From Prochlorococcus sp. AG-402-G10 (GTDB taxonomy: Bacteria; Cyanobacteriota; Cyanobacteriia; PCC-6307; Cyanobiaceae), in NCBI GenBank assembly GCA_003279445.1, contig QCHT01000003.1:62001-126000 (forward strand): a stretch of DNA of 64,000 bases, given 5' to 3'. Of the stretch, positions 1-8,220 are shown in pieces. Both the position numbers and the translations under genes were made by a program. The stretch's first letter is position 1. The number at the start of each line of letters is the position of its first letter. The notes under the pieces were generated by a model. It worked only from the letters and a program-made list of their open reading frames with translations. It had not been told where the DNA came from and searched no databases.

Positions 1-30
1 ATGCAAAATATCTGATTTAAAAAATTCCCT

Positions 31-1386
31 TTAACCACTGAGTATTAATAAATTTGCGAAAGTCACTCCGTTCCACAAAGAATGCATGAGAACGCATGGC
101 AATAAACGTCCAGAGGTTAATCGCAAAATCGCAAGCCCCATTCCTAATACAAACAGCGGTGGCATCTCACCAACACTTAAATGTGCTAACGCAAAGATTA
201 AGGCGCTAACAACTATCGCTAATATCTTTCCTTGTTTATTCAGTAAAACAGGTAACAGTACGCCTCTAAAGATTAATTCTTCAAAAAATGGTGCCATAAA
301 AACAGTTGTAACAAAAAGAACTGATAAAGCCCCAAAATTTCGACTACTTAAAACCATTTCCAGCAAGGGATTACTCCCTCCAGGGTCTCCAAGAAAGAAG
401 GTTGTTAACCAACTCACTAAAAGCACCAAAGGCATCACCATTAGCCATCCTTTTAAGGCCTCAAGGAATGATTTCCTGAAAGTTCCAAATCCCCATTGAA
501 TCCAACCTCCTTCCACAACCTCAAGATTAAGACTCTTTACCTGTTGCCTAAGAATTAGCAAAGGTGGAACAGTCATTGCAATGTATCCAATCAATACTTT
601 CAAAGACTCTTTGAGAGGGCTAGGGACTTCTCTTATCAAAGATTCACTTAAGGGCAACGCAATCAGAGGAGTAAAGAGTTCTCCTAATACAACAAAGCCA
701 CCTGCAACTAGCAGCACCAGGTCAATGGTTGAGAGAGGGAGCGAATAGAGCTCTGGCCATGGGAGAGATGTTTTTCGAATAAAAATCCATCCTTGCCAAA
801 TTAATAAAAATATCCCAAGCAATATTGCCAAAAGAGGTAACAGTTGGCTGAGAGTTAACCTCAGAGCCATTTGCCTTGAAGCACTGACCTCATAACAGCT
901 CTCAGGAACTCCACCTATAGAAAGGCAAGAAAGCCTATATAACAATGGGTCTGCTTTTACAACTTCAAGGTTCCCCAACAAATCATTAGGGTTCTTTTGG
1001 TTCTGAAGACTCTCTAATAAATTGACTCTAACTTTCTCTAGAGATGGTTCTGGAAATTTTTCATTCAGAAGGGAGCGACGTTCAGTATCCGATTCTTCAA
1101 TCGAAGCAAGCAAAAGCCTTTCTCTGTCATCAAGCTGATTAACATCCAAATCAGTCAGGGTTTTTTTTAGTTCTATTTTTGGATCTTCTCCAACTAATAA
1201 TGGTCTTAAAGCTCTCGGGAGCGAAGGTTCTGCCAAAAGAGCCATCTCTCTTTGATTAAGCACAAGCTTGGGACTAACAGAAGGTCTGTCAAAGCTTTCT
1301 TGCAAACCACGTTGCCAAACCAGAACTGTTAACAAAATAGAAAAAGTTGCCAGCAAGACTTTCCAGCCAGGGGTTTTTTTCTTCAT
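31..1386 (-). CDS. CPBP-family intramembrane metalloprotease
   Basis: A 451-residue membrane protein of the CPBP (Abi/CAAX protease-like) family, whose members cleave substrates within or near the membrane using a metal held by Glu and His. The C-terminal third carries the signature: FFEELIFRG (the EExxxR motif), then IFALAHL, then LMHSLWNG. The N-terminal half holds a single hydrophobic anchor followed by a long charged region, and several membrane segments follow from about residue 180. I start at the Met at 1386 (MKKKTPGWK), because it gives a basic N terminus followed by a hydrophobic stretch; an in-frame Met at 1425 would add 13 residues. It is divergent from the histidine phosphatase gene at 1495. 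The substrate is unknown. Family assignment is strong, physiological role is not. Confidence 0.88.
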   Translation of the reverse strand: MKKKTPGWKVLLATFSILLTVLVWQRGLQESFDRPSVSPKLVLNQREMALLAEPSLPRALRPLLVGEDPKIELKKTLTDLDVNQLDDRERLLLASIEESDTERRSLLNEKFPEPSLEKVRVNLLESLQNQKNPNDLLGNLEVVKADPLLYRLSCLSIGGVPESCYEVSASRQMALRLTLSQLLPLLAILLGIFLLIWQGWIFIRKTSLPWPELYSLPLSTIDLVLLVAGGFVVLGELFTPLIALPLSESLIREVPSPLKESLKVLIGYIAMTVPPLLILRQQVKSLNLEVVEGGWIQWGFGTFRKSFLEALKGWLMVMPLVLLVSWLTTFFLGDPGGSNPLLEMVLSSRNFGALSVLFVTTVFMAPFFEELIFRGVLLPVLLNKQGKILAIVVSALIFALAHLSVGEMPPLFVLGMGLAILRLTSGRLLPCVLMHSLWNGVTFANLLILSG

Positions 1387-1494
1387 GAAAAATAGGCTCA
1401 AAGAAACGAAATGAGCAAAAATCAACCCTCATTCCCAAATCAACATTAGGTTGGCAGAGTATCCATAGGATGAATTCGTAAAAAACCTCTGCCA

Positions 1495-2826
1495 ATGACC
1501 TTACGCCTTCTACTAATACGTCATGGTTTAAGTAGTTACAACCTTGAAAATAGAATCCAAGGTCGTAACGATCTTTCAACACTTACTCCAGAAGGGATTT
1601 CACAAGCTTCAAAGATAGGAGAATCACTTCAAGGTTTACCAATTCACGCAATTTATAGCTCTCCTCTTAAAAGAGCTTCACACACTGCCTCCGAATTACT
1701 GCGGGTTCTCTCTAAAAGCAAAAAAATCATTCTTGACAATGACCTTCTAGAAGTTGACCTGGCTCCCTGGAGTGGACTTACTATTGAGGAAGTTAAAAAA
1801 CAGTTTCCAAATGCATACCTAACTTGGAAGAAATCGCCAAGTGAGCTGACGCTTAAAAGAGAAGATGGAATTAATTATAATCCAATCCAAGAGTTAATGG
1901 ATCAAGCTGAGAAATTTTTAGAGAAAATTTTCTTAACACATGAATCTGATAAGGACGAGAACATAATTCTTGTTGCTCATAATGCAATATTACGTTGTCT
2001 AATCTTGAAATTATTAGGAAACCCAAAGGATGGTTTGAGGCGAATCAGACTAGACAATGCATCATTATCAATTTTCAATATTGAAATTGATGATGGCACT
2101 CCAGTTGGTATTCAAATTGAATCACTGAATAGCACAGCTCATTTAAAGCCTAGATTTCCCTCAAAAGGTAGACATGGAAGAATGATTCTTGTGCGTCATG
2201 GAGAAACAGATTGGAATAAAGAAGGCAGGTTCCAAGGTCAAATAGATGTTCCTCTTAATACCAATGGAAAGAAACAAGCAATTGCAGCTGGTGAGTTTTT
2301 AAAAGAAGTAAATTTCGATAGAGTCTTTAGTAGCTGTATGTCCAGACCTACCGAAACAGCAAAAATTATTCTCGAAGCTCACCCAGCTTTGGCAATTCAA
2401 GCAAAAAGTGATTTAAAAGAAATAAGCCATGGGCTTTGGGAAGGGAAGCTTGAATCAGAGATCAAATCAGACTGGGGAGAATTACTACTTGCTTGGCAAA
2501 CTGCTCCTGAGAATGTTCAAATGCCTGAGGGTGAAAGCATAAAAGACGTATCAGTTCGTGCGATTAAATGCTGGCAAAATATTCGCGACAGTCTTTTACC
2601 CCATGAAACAGTACTAATAGTTGCTCATGATGCAGTAAATAAAACTATTCTTTGCAACCTTCTTGGCCTATCTAACTCGGACATCTGGAAAATCAAGCAA
2701 GGCAATGGAGCTATTTCAATCGTAGACATAACTGAAGACAGTGGCCTACCAGATATCGTCTCCTCCCTAAATATTACCTCACATTTAGGAGGCGTAATTG
2801 ATACAACAGCTCAAGGAGCACTATAA
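1495..2826 (+). CDS. Tandem-domain histidine phosphatase (phosphoglycerate mutase family)
   Basis: The 443-residue product holds two copies of the histidine phosphatase fold. The first begins with IRHGLSS near residue 8 and has its second catalytic His in VAHNA. The second begins with VRHGETDW near residue 232 and has its second His in VAHDA. Both domains therefore keep the RHG phospho-acceptor motif and look active. Cyanobacterial proteins of this type are often labelled GpmB, phosphoglycerate mutase or alpha-ribazole phosphatase. At least one cyanobacterial relative is known as a phosphoserine phosphatase, so the substrate cannot be set from sequence. The next gene starts 4 bases downstream, so the two are probably cotranscribed. 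Confidence 0.9.
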   Translation: MTLRLLLIRHGLSSYNLENRIQGRNDLSTLTPEGISQASKIGESLQGLPIHAIYSSPLKRASHTASELLRVLSKSKKIILDNDLLEVDLAPWSGLTIEEVKKQFPNAYLTWKKSPSELTLKREDGINYNPIQELMDQAEKFLEKIFLTHESDKDENIILVAHNAILRCLILKLLGNPKDGLRRIRLDNASLSIFNIEIDDGTPVGIQIESLNSTAHLKPRFPSKGRHGRMILVRHGETDWNKEGRFQGQIDVPLNTNGKKQAIAAGEFLKEVNFDRVFSSCMSRPTETAKIILEAHPALAIQAKSDLKEISHGLWEGKLESEIKSDWGELLLAWQTAPENVQMPEGESIKDVSVRAIKCWQNIRDSLLPHETVLIVAHDAVNKTILCNLLGLSNSDIWKIKQGNGAISIVDITEDSGLPDIVSSLNITSHLGGVIDTTAQGAL

Positions 2827-2830
2827 GCCC

Positions 2831-4117
2831 ATGAACAAATCATACCTATTAGATCCTATTCAAATTCTTCATGGTCCTGACAAAAAAGTTACTTCCGATG
2901 CCGTTCTATTTATTAACAAACAAATTCAAGCTTTTGGAGAGGAAGCGAGGATCCAAGCAAAGAAGTTGAAAATAGCAGCGAAATCTGCAAAGCATCTCCT
3001 CCTAGCTCCTTGTTTAGTAGACCCACATTCAGTCCTAGAGAATCATCTCAATAGCAGAGTAGAAACAATCTCTACTTTACTTCTCAAAGCAGCAAATGCT
3101 GGCTACGGGCAAATAGCTCTACTGCCAAGAAGTTCGATTTGGAGAGACAAGCCAGAACATCTACAGCCACTAAGTGATTATAAAAAAGATGTATTAATTC
3201 ACCTCTGGGGAAGCTTTAGTCAAAAAGGGAAAGGGGAAGAACTCACTCCGCACAAGGAGTTGCTTGACTGTGAAGCTATTGGATTGGCTGACGATGATTC
3301 AATAATTCCTACTGAATTACTCAGAAAGGGAATCATGTTAAACGAACTTCAAGGAAGACCTCTTCTCGTCGCACCAAGAGACCCGGCAATTCAAGGACAT
3401 GGAATTGCCCGGGAAGCTGTGGAAGCACTTCGATCAGGATGGTCGTTAGATCCAGTTGAAAGCGAGACCATCCCACTAGCAATTTTGCTCGAGCTACAAA
3501 AACAATATCCGAAAGTAAACCTTAGGCTTATGAATTTATCTACTGCAGACGGGGTATCTATGTTAGCCAGTAATACTAGAAGACCCCTTGCGACTGTATC
3601 TTGGTGGCACTTGGTAGCAGATCAATCATCACTAGCCTCTACAGACATAGGTGTAAGGGTAGTCCCATCTCTCGGTAACGAAAAAGACAGGCTTGCTCTA
3701 AAAGAAGGGCTCCGGAGTGGAATACTCACTGGTGTTTCTGTAAGTGGGGTTGCACTTGATGATGCAGAGACTAAGAAACCAATTTCTGAGAGGGCTCCAG
3801 GTCTAAATGGCTATCACCTGGTTCTCCCATTTCTATGGCAGGAATTAATTGAAAAATCGCAATGGTCCATTGAAGAATTGTGGGAAGCTATTAGCTTTGG
3901 TCCTTCTAAGATTTTAAACCTGCCTAAAGAAGAGTTAAATCTTTTTAGTAACCGATGGATCCTATTTGACCCAAAAAAACAATGGGTTCAAAATAATGTT
4001 CATTCTAGCCAGAGATTAGGAACAGCCTCAAACCAACCTTGGAAAGATGCAAAAATAACTGGCCAAATAATCGATTGTGGTTTAACAGCTGAGTTTAAAG
4101 CCCCCCCATTCGACTAA
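2831..4117 (+). CDS. Dihydroorotase-like amidohydrolase lacking the HxH metal motif
   Basis: A 428-residue protein with the layout of class I dihydroorotases: a small N-terminal beta segment, then an amidohydrolase barrel. Where active enzymes have a DxHxH metal motif, this one reads LVDPHSVLENH (residues 62-72), so one of the two His is replaced. Later parts look related: SIWRDKPEHLQPLSDY resembles the substrate-loop region, and a GVRVVPSLG segment lies near the C-terminal active-site region. It is either a non-catalytic dihydroorotase paralogue, as found in many bacteria, or a diverged hydrolase. The start at 2831 is chosen because it directly follows the upstream stop; a Met at 2798 would overlap the phosphatase gene. 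Its 3' end overlaps lepB, which is convergent. Confidence 0.75.
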   Translation: MNKSYLLDPIQILHGPDKKVTSDAVLFINKQIQAFGEEARIQAKKLKIAAKSAKHLLLAPCLVDPHSVLENHLNSRVETISTLLLKAANAGYGQIALLPRSSIWRDKPEHLQPLSDYKKDVLIHLWGSFSQKGKGEELTPHKELLDCEAIGLADDDSIIPTELLRKGIMLNELQGRPLLVAPRDPAIQGHGIAREAVEALRSGWSLDPVESETIPLAILLELQKQYPKVNLRLMNLSTADGVSMLASNTRRPLATVSWWHLVADQSSLASTDIGVRVVPSLGNEKDRLALKEGLRSGILTGVSVSGVALDDAETKKPISERAPGLNGYHLVLPFLWQELIEKSQWSIEELWEAISFGPSKILNLPKEELNLFSNRWILFDPKKQWVQNNVHSSQRLGTASNQPWKDAKITGQIIDCGLTAEFKAPPFD

Positions 4118-4838
4118 GAGGCCAGAACCTCCAAACGGCTCTACCAAGGATCTCACTTTCTGGAAGATATCCCCAAGATCTGCCATCTAAACTATTAGGA
4201 CGATTATCACCCAAAACAAAAACATGTCTTGGTGGAACAGTTATTTCCTGCGATCTACATAGATTAAATCCATCTTGTGAAGTAGAGCAAAAATTACTCA
4301 CATATGGTTCTTCTATTAATTCACTATTAACAACAGTTCTGCCTTCTGAATTGATGAACACATTATCTCCGCCAATAGCTATTACTCGCTTAATATATGC
4401 ATGACATGCTGGATCAACTAAACCTGAAAAAGAATTGATCAAAGGGAAGTTAAGCACTGCACATTTAAAACCAGAGGGGAGGGGAGATCTACGCATTGCA
4501 ATCAATGCCTTGTTAAAAGAATATGGAGAGTTAAAAACAACAACTTCTCCGCGTCGTGGAGATCTGCGAAGGTAAGAAAGTTTTTCTATGACAAGTCGAT
4601 CATTTATCTGAAGAGTTGGCAACATAGACCCTGAGGGGATATACCTTGCTTCTCCAATAAAGCATTTGATTCCAGCGTAGAGAGAAAAAGTTACAAAGAT
4701 TGGTCCCCAGAAATCCCAGAGTTTTGCAAAATCAAAGGTAAGGTTGGCATTAGTAGGAAGACTATTTTTTACTTGTTGACTTTTTTGTTTCGTAAATTTA
4801 ATCACAAAACCTCTTCCATGAACATAATTACTTACCAT
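4095..4838 (-). CDS. lepB: Signal peptidase I
   Basis: Membrane-bound serine protease that removes signal peptides from exported proteins at the plasma or thylakoid membrane. The 247-residue product has one hydrophobic segment (FWGPIFVTFSLYAGIKCF), then the nucleophile box YIPSGSMLPTL. The catalytic Lys lies in KRVIAIGGDN and the C-terminal box is VLGDNRPNSLDGRSWG. All S26A hallmarks are present. I picked the Met at 4838; in-frame Mets at 4853 and 4931 are possible, but the latter would run into the divergent gene that starts at 4887. The last 23 bases overlap the 3' end of the dihydroorotase-like gene. Confidence 0.93.
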   Translation of the reverse strand: MVSNYVHGRGFVIKFTKQKSQQVKNSLPTNANLTFDFAKLWDFWGPIFVTFSLYAGIKCFIGEARYIPSGSMLPTLQINDRLVIEKLSYLRRSPRRGEVVVFNSPYSFNKALIAMRRSPLPSGFKCAVLNFPLINSFSGLVDPACHAYIKRVIAIGGDNVFINSEGRTVVNSELIEEPYVSNFCSTSQDGFNLCRSQEITVPPRHVFVLGDNRPNSLDGRSWGYLPESEILGRAVWRFWPLSRMGGL

Positions 4839-4886
4839 AGTCACATAGCACATTAAATCACTGAAAATAGTGAAGACTAAATAATC

Positions 4887-6395
4887 ATGGCCATTCCTCG
4901 TTGGCAAGAGGGTAAAAAAATATCGGGTCACACTTTCTTATCCTACTGGGAAAAGCTGATCGCCTTTCTTGCGATAATAAACTTAAGCTGGATATTTTTT
5001 GATATTAGCTATTTGCCACTAAGAAACTTTTGGGCAAATCGAGTTATTTTTCTATTCAATTCACCATCCATAAGCCTTTCACTAAGATGGTTACCAGATA
5101 TCACACGATATTATGATCATTTCAAAGGTATCGAAGCTTACTCATCAGGTAAAGAGATTGAATCCCTCCTTAAAAAGATAGACAAACAGATTATTACTAA
5201 AGGTGTTGATGCTCGATCAACCAAAAAAATTCTTGAAGCTTACAGTATAAAAATTAACAATATTCTAGATAAGAATAAGACACAAAATACACAAAAAAAT
5301 TATAGCAGGGTAATGCTAATGAGAAATCTAATTGACAATAGATCTGTTAATTTAGATTTAGAAAATACCACCAAAAAACTTTTAAGTGTAGATCACATTA
5401 AAGCTTTGGGTTGGGAAAATGAAAAGATCTTTTGGAAGAATCAAATTTTACCTATTATCAAATCAAGCTACTCAAGAGATATTAATAGAAATGGTTATTT
5501 CATTGACCGTACATGGAAAATAGATCTTGCTTTTCAACTTATCTTTTTATTAGATATCTTTATTAAAGTAAATATCATTCAGACTCGTTTCAAAGGCATA
5601 GGTCTACATAGAGCATTCCTAAAAAGATGGTTTGATTTGCCTCTTTTATTACCTTACGGTCGATTACTTAGAATTATTCCAGCATCTGAAAGGATTCTGC
5701 AAACCAAGCTAATTCCAATTGAACCTATTCGTTCTGCAGTAAGTCAATGGGTAGTAGCATTTTTAGCAATTGAAATATTTGAAGTTCTAACTATAAGAGC
5801 TATTGACTCCATGCAAACTATTATAAGATCACCTATTCTTCCAAAAAAGATAAGAGGTCTTTGTAGCTACGAGTCAATTAATAACAAAGAAAGCTCAGAA
5901 GTCTCAGAATTTTTTCGCATATGGGTGCCCCTAATACTTAGAAGGATTGGACCAAACATGAGGAATCAACTTATCGAACTTTGTGAGTATGCACTTCAGA
6001 AAAACATTCAAGTCAATCCCTTACCAAAGATACTTAAAGATAATTTAGCCATTGAAAAAGCAGAGTCTGCAATAAGTTTTCAGTTGGCTTCTAGCATGAT
6101 AGATACACTTCTAGGCCTGTCTAAAAATGCTGGCAATAAAATTGCTGAAAAAGATTTAGAACTTAAAAAGCTAAGATCAAATACTATTGACAAGTTTTGG
6201 GAAGAGTTAGCATCAGCATTAGAAAGCGACACAAGGCTTAAAGAAAGCCAATTACTTTTGATTTCGATACTTGAAAGTTTAAAGCTATCAAGCCTTAATG
6301 AATTTAAGAATCAAGCAGGGGTAAGTGAAATCATTGCCGAATTAGATAATTTAAATTTCAATTCAGAAAAAAATCCTCCCAGGCAATCTTCTTAA
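4887..6395 (+). CDS. Conserved membrane protein with voltage-sensor-like segment, function unknown
   Basis: I do not recognise a defined family for this 502-residue protein. A hydrophobic segment lies near residues 22-45. A long soluble, Lys- and Asn-rich stretch follows, then a second membrane block from about residue 215. That block reads FLLDIFIKV, a charged loop, WFDLPLLLP and then YGRLLRIIPASERILQ. This order resembles the S3-S4 part of voltage-gated ion channels, but no pore loop or selectivity filter is visible afterwards. The C-terminal 150 residues are helical and charged. The resemblance is suggestive only. The gene is divergent from lepB (49 bases apart) and its 3' end overlaps the convergent ArsC/Spx-like gene by 38 bases. 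Confidence 0.75.
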   Translation: MAIPRWQEGKKISGHTFLSYWEKLIAFLAIINLSWIFFDISYLPLRNFWANRVIFLFNSPSISLSLRWLPDITRYYDHFKGIEAYSSGKEIESLLKKIDKQIITKGVDARSTKKILEAYSIKINNILDKNKTQNTQKNYSRVMLMRNLIDNRSVNLDLENTTKKLLSVDHIKALGWENEKIFWKNQILPIIKSSYSRDINRNGYFIDRTWKIDLAFQLIFLLDIFIKVNIIQTRFKGIGLHRAFLKRWFDLPLLLPYGRLLRIIPASERILQTKLIPIEPIRSAVSQWVVAFLAIEIFEVLTIRAIDSMQTIIRSPILPKKIRGLCSYESINNKESSEVSEFFRIWVPLILRRIGPNMRNQLIELCEYALQKNIQVNPLPKILKDNLAIEKAESAISFQLASSMIDTLLGLSKNAGNKIAEKDLELKKLRSNTIDKFWEELASALESDTRLKESQLLLISILESLKLSSLNEFKNQAGVSEIIAELDNLNFNSEKNPPRQSS

Positions 6396-6720
6396 AACCA
6401 ACCAGAATATCCCCATTAGGATGTAAAAGAAGAGGGCGTTTAATTAATTTACTATCTGATAGTAATAACTTTACAACATCATTGTCGTTCATATTTTTTA
6501 TAACACTTGGGCCTATATTTCGATAGCTTTTGCCACTTGTATTAAGGAGATACTTCCTATCCCCAAGTTGCTTAATAGCATCTAAAAAAAATTGTTTTGA
6601 AGGAGGATATTTTATTATGTCTATCAATTGATAGTTAATTTTATTATCATTCAACCAATCAATTGCTTTTTTACAAGTGCCGCAACGGGTATAACTGAAG
6701 ATTTTGACCGAAGATTCCAT
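6358..6720 (-). CDS. Spx/ArsC-family thioredoxin-fold protein
   Basis: A 120-residue protein of the ArsC/Spx/YffB family. The N terminus shows KIFSYTRCGTCKKAIDWL, with a CxxC redox pair as in Spx-type members rather than the single Cys of classical arsenate reductase. The conserved middle IDIIKYPPSKQFFLDAIKQLG and the late RPLLLHPNGDILVGF are typical of the family. It may be an arsenate reductase-like enzyme or a thiol-redox regulator; sequence does not decide. The start at 6720 is chosen because it puts the family N terminus at once after Met; an in-frame Met lies 15 codons upstream. The 3' end overlaps the convergent membrane protein gene. Confidence 0.85.
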   Translation of the reverse strand: MESSVKIFSYTRCGTCKKAIDWLNDNKINYQLIDIIKYPPSKQFFLDAIKQLGDRKYLLNTSGKSYRNIGPSVIKNMNDNDVVKLLLSDSKLIKRPLLLHPNGDILVGFKKIAWEDFFLN

Positions 6721-6774
6721 GAATTTAAAGTAGCAATGTCTAATATAATTGTTAACTATAAACATAGTAAGTAA

Positions 6775-7290
6775 TTACACTAGCTTGCTTGCCTTAATAC
6801 AGTTTAAAAGCAATTCATCAACAGCATCAAAATCACGCCATCCGTCAATAACAACGACCCTGCCCTCTAGGCTTTTATATGTTCTAAAAAATTCCGCTAC
6901 ATCTTCTAATTGATTAGGCGCAATTTGCCGAATACTTGTAATTCCCTTTTGTCTAGGGTCTGCTACAGGCACACATAACAATTTTCCATCATATGCACCA
7001 AAATCATGCATATCTAAAACACCTATAGGCCTTGCTTTAATTAAACATCCTGCAAACGTAGGCTCCTGCATAATGACCATTGCATCTAGAGGGGCACCAT
7101 CCTCTGCAAGAGTATTTGGGACAAAACCATAGTCAAAAGGATAGCGAACTGATGAATGAAGGACTCTATCAAGAGCCATTATTCCGGCCTCTGCACAATA
7201 TTCATACTTATTTCTACTTCCAGCTGGTATTTCAACTACTAGATTGACTAGGCCAAGAGATGGTGATGGTGAGATAGAGCCTAAATCCAT
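6775..7290 (-). CDS. ppa: Inorganic pyrophosphatase, family I, with active-site substitutions
   Basis: Family I soluble pyrophosphatase, which hydrolyses PPi released by biosynthesis. The 171-residue product aligns with E. coli PPase almost without gaps, offset by one residue. Visible equivalents are E20, K28, E30, R42, Y50 (YPFDYGF), D64, D69, D96, D101 and K103. Two expected acidic residues are missing. The metal and base box reads EDGAPLDA, with Ala66 where E. coli has Asp67. The second box reads MHDFGAYDGK, with Phe97 where E. coli has Glu98. A second PPase-like gene lies at 22428-23015 and keeps the equivalent Asp. The fold assignment is firm; whether it is fully active is open. Confidence 0.9.
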   Translation of the reverse strand: MDLGSISPSPSLGLVNLVVEIPAGSRNKYEYCAEAGIMALDRVLHSSVRYPFDYGFVPNTLAEDGAPLDAMVIMQEPTFAGCLIKARPIGVLDMHDFGAYDGKLLCVPVADPRQKGITSIRQIAPNQLEDVAEFFRTYKSLEGRVVVIDGWRDFDAVDELLLNCIKASKLV

Positions 7291-7605
7291 TAGTTATAAA
7301 GATAGAAAGATCAATTGACTGTCAAATCATCCTTTTATTAATGAAAGGGGAAAAGGGCCATGAATTCATTTACATTTATAATTCTATACCTACCATCGTT
7401 CAAATGAAAGTTATGAAGTTTTAGGAAAGCAACCAAGTTAGTTACTCTAGCCAAATTTGATCAACGCCTAAATAGAAAGATGTTTTTTATCATCAAGAAT
7501 TTATTGGAATAAATCTCATCATTGTTTTTTAAAATAAGAGCTGAGATTTTTCCTTCTAGATATCACATTATACCTTTTAATTCAAAATATCTATTTGAGG
7601 TTAAA
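7291..7605. other. Gene-free stretch between ppa and the HTH-like gene
   Basis: A 315-base AT-rich gap. Both flanking genes are on the minus strand, so it should hold the ppa promoter and any terminator of the gene at 7606. I see no convincing long ORF, tRNA or strong hairpin here. Confidence 0.5.
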
Positions 7606-8076
7606 TCAGGCAATCGAGCTATTATTAACTTCTGAACTAGAAGTTTTCTTTTCTTCTTTCTTATTCATTTGATCAAGATGTAATCTTATAAGCTTCAACT
7701 CTTCATGAATAGAAAATAAGATATTTTGTGTTGCAGTTGATGGTGAATTAAGTACTTCAACGGTCACCTCTTTAATTCTTAGAATATCTTTTGCAAACCT
7801 GGCAACTTCATTAGTGTGAAAAAGCAAGGGGTCCTTCTGATCACTTCTAAACTCAGGGTTTAGCTTCCTTGGATTAAAAGGGGGATTTAGATTCCTAGAA
7901 TCAGTATTTGTATACCTATATACCGAAGCTCTAGACCTATTCAAAGATTTCTGAACATCATCAATTCCAACTAACGAATCCTGCGCAGCACTGGAACTTA
8001 TAGCTTGATCTCCTACTTTGGCTTGTGCAGAAGATAATTCATAGATTGAAGAATCTAGCCCCGGCACATTAAACAT
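7606..8076 (-). CDS. Putative small DNA-binding protein, hypothetical
   Basis: A 156-residue protein I cannot assign to a named family. Residues 36-60 (VGIDDVQKSLNRSRASVYRYTN) look like a helix-turn-helix of the MerR/resolvase kind, ending in a run of polar residues and a Pro/Asn-rich loop (NLNPPFNPRKLNPEFR). A second helical region FHTNEVARFAKDIL follows. The C terminus is a likely coiled coil (IHEELKLIRLHLDQMNKKEEKK). The ordering fits a small dimeric regulator. It is divergent from proS across a 144-base gap, so control of proS or of itself is possible but unproven. Confidence 0.65.
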   Translation of the reverse strand: MFNVPGLDSSIYELSSAQAKVGDQAISSSAAQDSLVGIDDVQKSLNRSRASVYRYTNTDSRNLNPPFNPRKLNPEFRSDQKDPLLFHTNEVARFAKDILRIKEVTVEVLNSPSTATQNILFSIHEELKLIRLHLDQMNKKEEKKTSSSEVNNSSIA

Positions 8077-8206
8077 CTTTTTACTGCAGGGTCAAACTTG
8101 TCAGAAATTAGCAGATGAAAGAAGACAGTATCTATATACAAATAGCTTGCTAGGACACTTTTGTAATTGGCATTTTCAAGAGGCTATTATTGTTAGTAAT
8201 GAATCC

Positions 8207-8212
8207 AAGGAG
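8207..8212 (+). promoter_or_regulatory. Ribosome binding site of proS
   Basis: AAGGAG lies 8 bases before the ATG at 8221. It is one of the clearer Shine-Dalgarno sequences in this window, where many starts have none, and it supports the chosen proS start. Confidence 0.75.
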
Positions 8213-8220
8213 AAAGTTTC

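Noticed and set aside
86-499. 137-codon plus-strand ORF
   Set aside because: It lies antisense within the CPBP protease gene and has no membrane or domain features of its own; it is a shadow frame.
1289-1582. 97-codon minus-strand ORF
   Set aside because: It straddles the CPBP gene start and the phosphatase start in the wrong frame, with no recognisable content.
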